NCBI GenBank assembly: GCA_900546885.1
Contig: UREN01000046.1
Span: 1 to 14,617 of the forward strand
Reading direction: 5' to 3'
From: an uncultured Oscillospiraceae bacterium
GTDB lineage: Bacteria; Bacillota; Clostridia; Oscillospirales; Ruminococcaceae
DNA length: 14,617 nucleotides
The notes beneath the pieces were generated by a model that saw only the letters and a program-made list of their open reading frames with translations, was not told the DNA's origin and ran no database searches. Positions 13,611 through 14,617 of the stretch are shown here, one piece after another. The translations under genes and the position numbers were made by a program. Each line of letters begins with the position of its first letter. Position 1 is the stretch's first letter.

Positions 13611-14534
13611 TTGCAGGAAGGGGGGCTGGCAGCCATCGGAAGGCCGGTTCTGTTCATTTATAACACACAGGCGGGGAAAAACAGCATTGCGGCAAAGCTG
13701 GACGCTGTGCTGAAGGCCCTGTACCAAAGCGGGTTTGACATCACCGTGTGCCCTGTGGGCACGCAGCGCGACGCGCAAGAGCTTTTAACCCGGCAGGGCG
13801 GGCGGTATGACGCCGTGCTGTGTGCGGGCGGCGACGGCACGCTGCACCACACGGTGAACGCCATGGCCGAGGCCGGGTTGGCGCTGCCGGTGGGGTATCT
13901 GCCCGCGGGCTCTACCAACGATTTTGCCGCCACGGCAGGCCTGAGCGAGGACGTGGTGGAGGGCTGCGCGCGCCTGGCAACCCTGCAGGAGACAAGGCTG
14001 GACCTGGGCGATTTCTGCGGCCAGCGCTTTTGTTATGTGGCCGCCTTTGGCATGTTTACCGACGTGTCATATTCCACGCCGCGGCAGGCAAAGAACCTTC
14101 TGGGCCATATGGCTTATATTCTGGAAGGGGTTAAGCGGCTGAACCTGTTTCAAAGCTGGCATGCCCGTGTTCAGGCCGGAGATTTCTGTGTGGAGGACGA
14201 CTTCTGGTATGGTTCGTTCACCAACACGCGCTCGGTGGGCGGGTTCGGCTTTCCCAATGCGGATAAGGTGCGGCTGGATGACGGAGAATTTGAAGTGATG
14301 CTGGTGCGCTGCCCGAAAAACCTGGCAGAGCTGAACGCGCTGGCGGCCAAGCTTGTGCGGCAGGAATTTGACGGAAAAGACCTTGTGTTCCTGCATGCAA
14401 AAGAGATGCAGGTAACCTTTCAGGCCCCTGTGCCCTGGACGCTGGACGGCGAGTTCGGCGGCGAGGTGCAGGCCGCGCGGCTCTCGGTGCTGCCCGGGGC
14501 CCTGCGGCTTCTGGGCGCCCAGGCGGCTGAATAA
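13611..14534 (+). CDS. Diacylglycerol kinase family lipid kinase (YegS/BmrU/DgkB type)
   Basis: This protein of about 300 residues has the catalytic domain of the diacylglycerol/sphingosine/YegS kinase family, which phosphorylates lipid hydroxyls at the inner face of the membrane. In Gram-positives one role is recycling diacylglycerol left over from lipoteichoic acid synthesis. The nucleotide-binding signature GGDGTLHHTVNAMA starts at residue 73, and PAGSTNDFA follows at 98-106. The N-terminus RPVLFIYNTQAGK matches the family's first strand, and the C-terminal half has the GSFTNTRSVGGFGFP and TLDGE elements. The start is awkward: no ATG or GTG is available. TTG at 13611 is the only conventional codon but lies before the GGAAGGGGGG ribosome binding site and about 5 nt from the mRNA start; CTG at 13626 or ATC at 13635 are alternatives. 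The 3' end is complete. Its exact lipid substrate is unknown. Confidence 0.92.
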   Translation: MQEGGLAAIGRPVLFIYNTQAGKNSIAAKLDAVLKALYQSGFDITVCPVGTQRDAQELLTRQGGRYDAVLCAGGDGTLHHTVNAMAEAGLALPVGYLPAGSTNDFAATAGLSEDVVEGCARLATLQETRLDLGDFCGQRFCYVAAFGMFTDVSYSTPRQAKNLLGHMAYILEGVKRLNLFQSWHARVQAGDFCVEDDFWYGSFTNTRSVGGFGFPNADKVRLDDGEFEVMLVRCPKNLAELNALAAKLVRQEFDGKDLVFLHAKEMQVTFQAPVPWTLDGEFGGEVQAARLSVLPGALRLLGAQAAE

Positions 14535-14547
14535 ATGCGCACCTTGC

Positions 14548-14605
14548 AGATCGGAAGAGCGTCGTGTAGGGAAAGAGTGTAGATCTCGGTGGTCGCCGTA
14601 TCATT
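14548..14605 (-). other. Illumina P5 adapter, reverse complement (sequencing artefact)
   Basis: The full 58-nt reverse complement of the P5/TruSeq universal adapter begins AGATCGGAAGAGCGTCGTGT and ends in CATT. It is not genomic. Only 13 genomic bases (14535-14547) follow the lipid kinase stop codon. The minus-strand frame through it begins MIRRPPRSTLFPYTTLFRS, a peptide known from contaminated assemblies. Confidence 0.98.
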
Positions 14606-14617
14606 AAAAAAAAAAAA
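14606..14617. other. A-run beyond the adapter (read-through artefact)
   Basis: Twelve consecutive A bases directly after the end of the adapter. Illumina reads that run past the end of the adapter commonly give such A calls. It is not a biological poly-A tail. Confidence 0.9.

Noticed and set aside
14535..14547. A possible next gene starting ATGCGC directly after the lipid kinase stop
   Set aside because: Only 13 genomic bases remain before the adapter, too few to support a gene.
57..14547. CRISPR arrays, tRNA or rRNA genes, insertion sequences, prophage or toxin-antitoxin modules
   Set aside because: No spaced direct repeats, cloverleaf-like sequences, transposase frames or small coupled toxin genes were seen on either strand.
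14218..14604. A minus-strand protein beginning MIRRPPRSTLFPYTTLFRS
   Set aside because: Its N-terminus is translated adapter and the remainder is antisense to the lipid kinase.
1..14605. 56-bp terminal inverted repeats suggesting a linear plasmid or transposon
   Set aside because: They are exact Illumina P5 adapter sequence. No transposase, integrase or replication gene is present.

Overview
The window is one assembled contig of about 14.5 kb of genomic DNA (57-14547) with Illumina P5 adapter sequence at both ends (1-56 and 14548-14605, the latter followed by an A-run). The genomic part is GC-rich, uses strong AGGAGG-type ribosome binding sites and carries Firmicutes gene families: a clostridial-type pgk-tpiA-gpmI glycolytic cluster, Cys/His-motif lipoproteins, an NCS2 purine permease behind a guanine-type riboswitch, and an ECF sigma factor. 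The likely source is a GC-rich gut clostridium of the Oscillospiraceae/Ruminococcaceae sort. The genus cannot be fixed from sequence alone.

Layout on the minus strand, in transcription order from the right. (1) A leader at 13186-13470 holds a sigma-A promoter, a purine-type aptamer, a 9-nt antiterminator pairing and a strong terminator. It precedes an AzgA/PbuG-type permease (11770-13185) that ends at its own terminator. (2) A six-gene envelope operon follows: an OmpR-family response regulator (10997-11653), a sensor kinase (9597-11000), an unknown membrane-anchored protein (8812-9600), and three tandem paralogous exported proteins (7477-8763, 6164-7450, 4821-6128). The regulator, kinase and anchored protein are joined by two 4-nt ATGA overlaps. 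(3) A sigma-A promoter at 4617-4645 drives pgk, tpiA and gpmI, with a hairpin between pgk and tpiA and a strong terminator after gpmI. (4) An ECF sigma factor (170-730) starts at TTG and overlaps a cut-off downstream gene (57-186) that is a candidate anti-sigma factor. On the plus strand only one gene is supported: a diacylglycerol-kinase-family lipid kinase (13611-14534) behind a near-consensus promoter.

How the parts work together: the glycolytic cluster converts 1,3-bisphosphoglycerate to 2-phosphoglycerate and interconverts the triose phosphates. The permease and its leader form a purine-uptake attenuation unit, expected to shut off when guanine is plentiful. The two-component operon looks like an envelope-sensing unit whose outputs or partners are the three surface proteins, each with a C-x4-C-x-H-x4-C motif. 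That operon and the divergent riboswitch are the most interesting parts of the window. The ends are technical artefacts and translate into well-known contaminant peptides.
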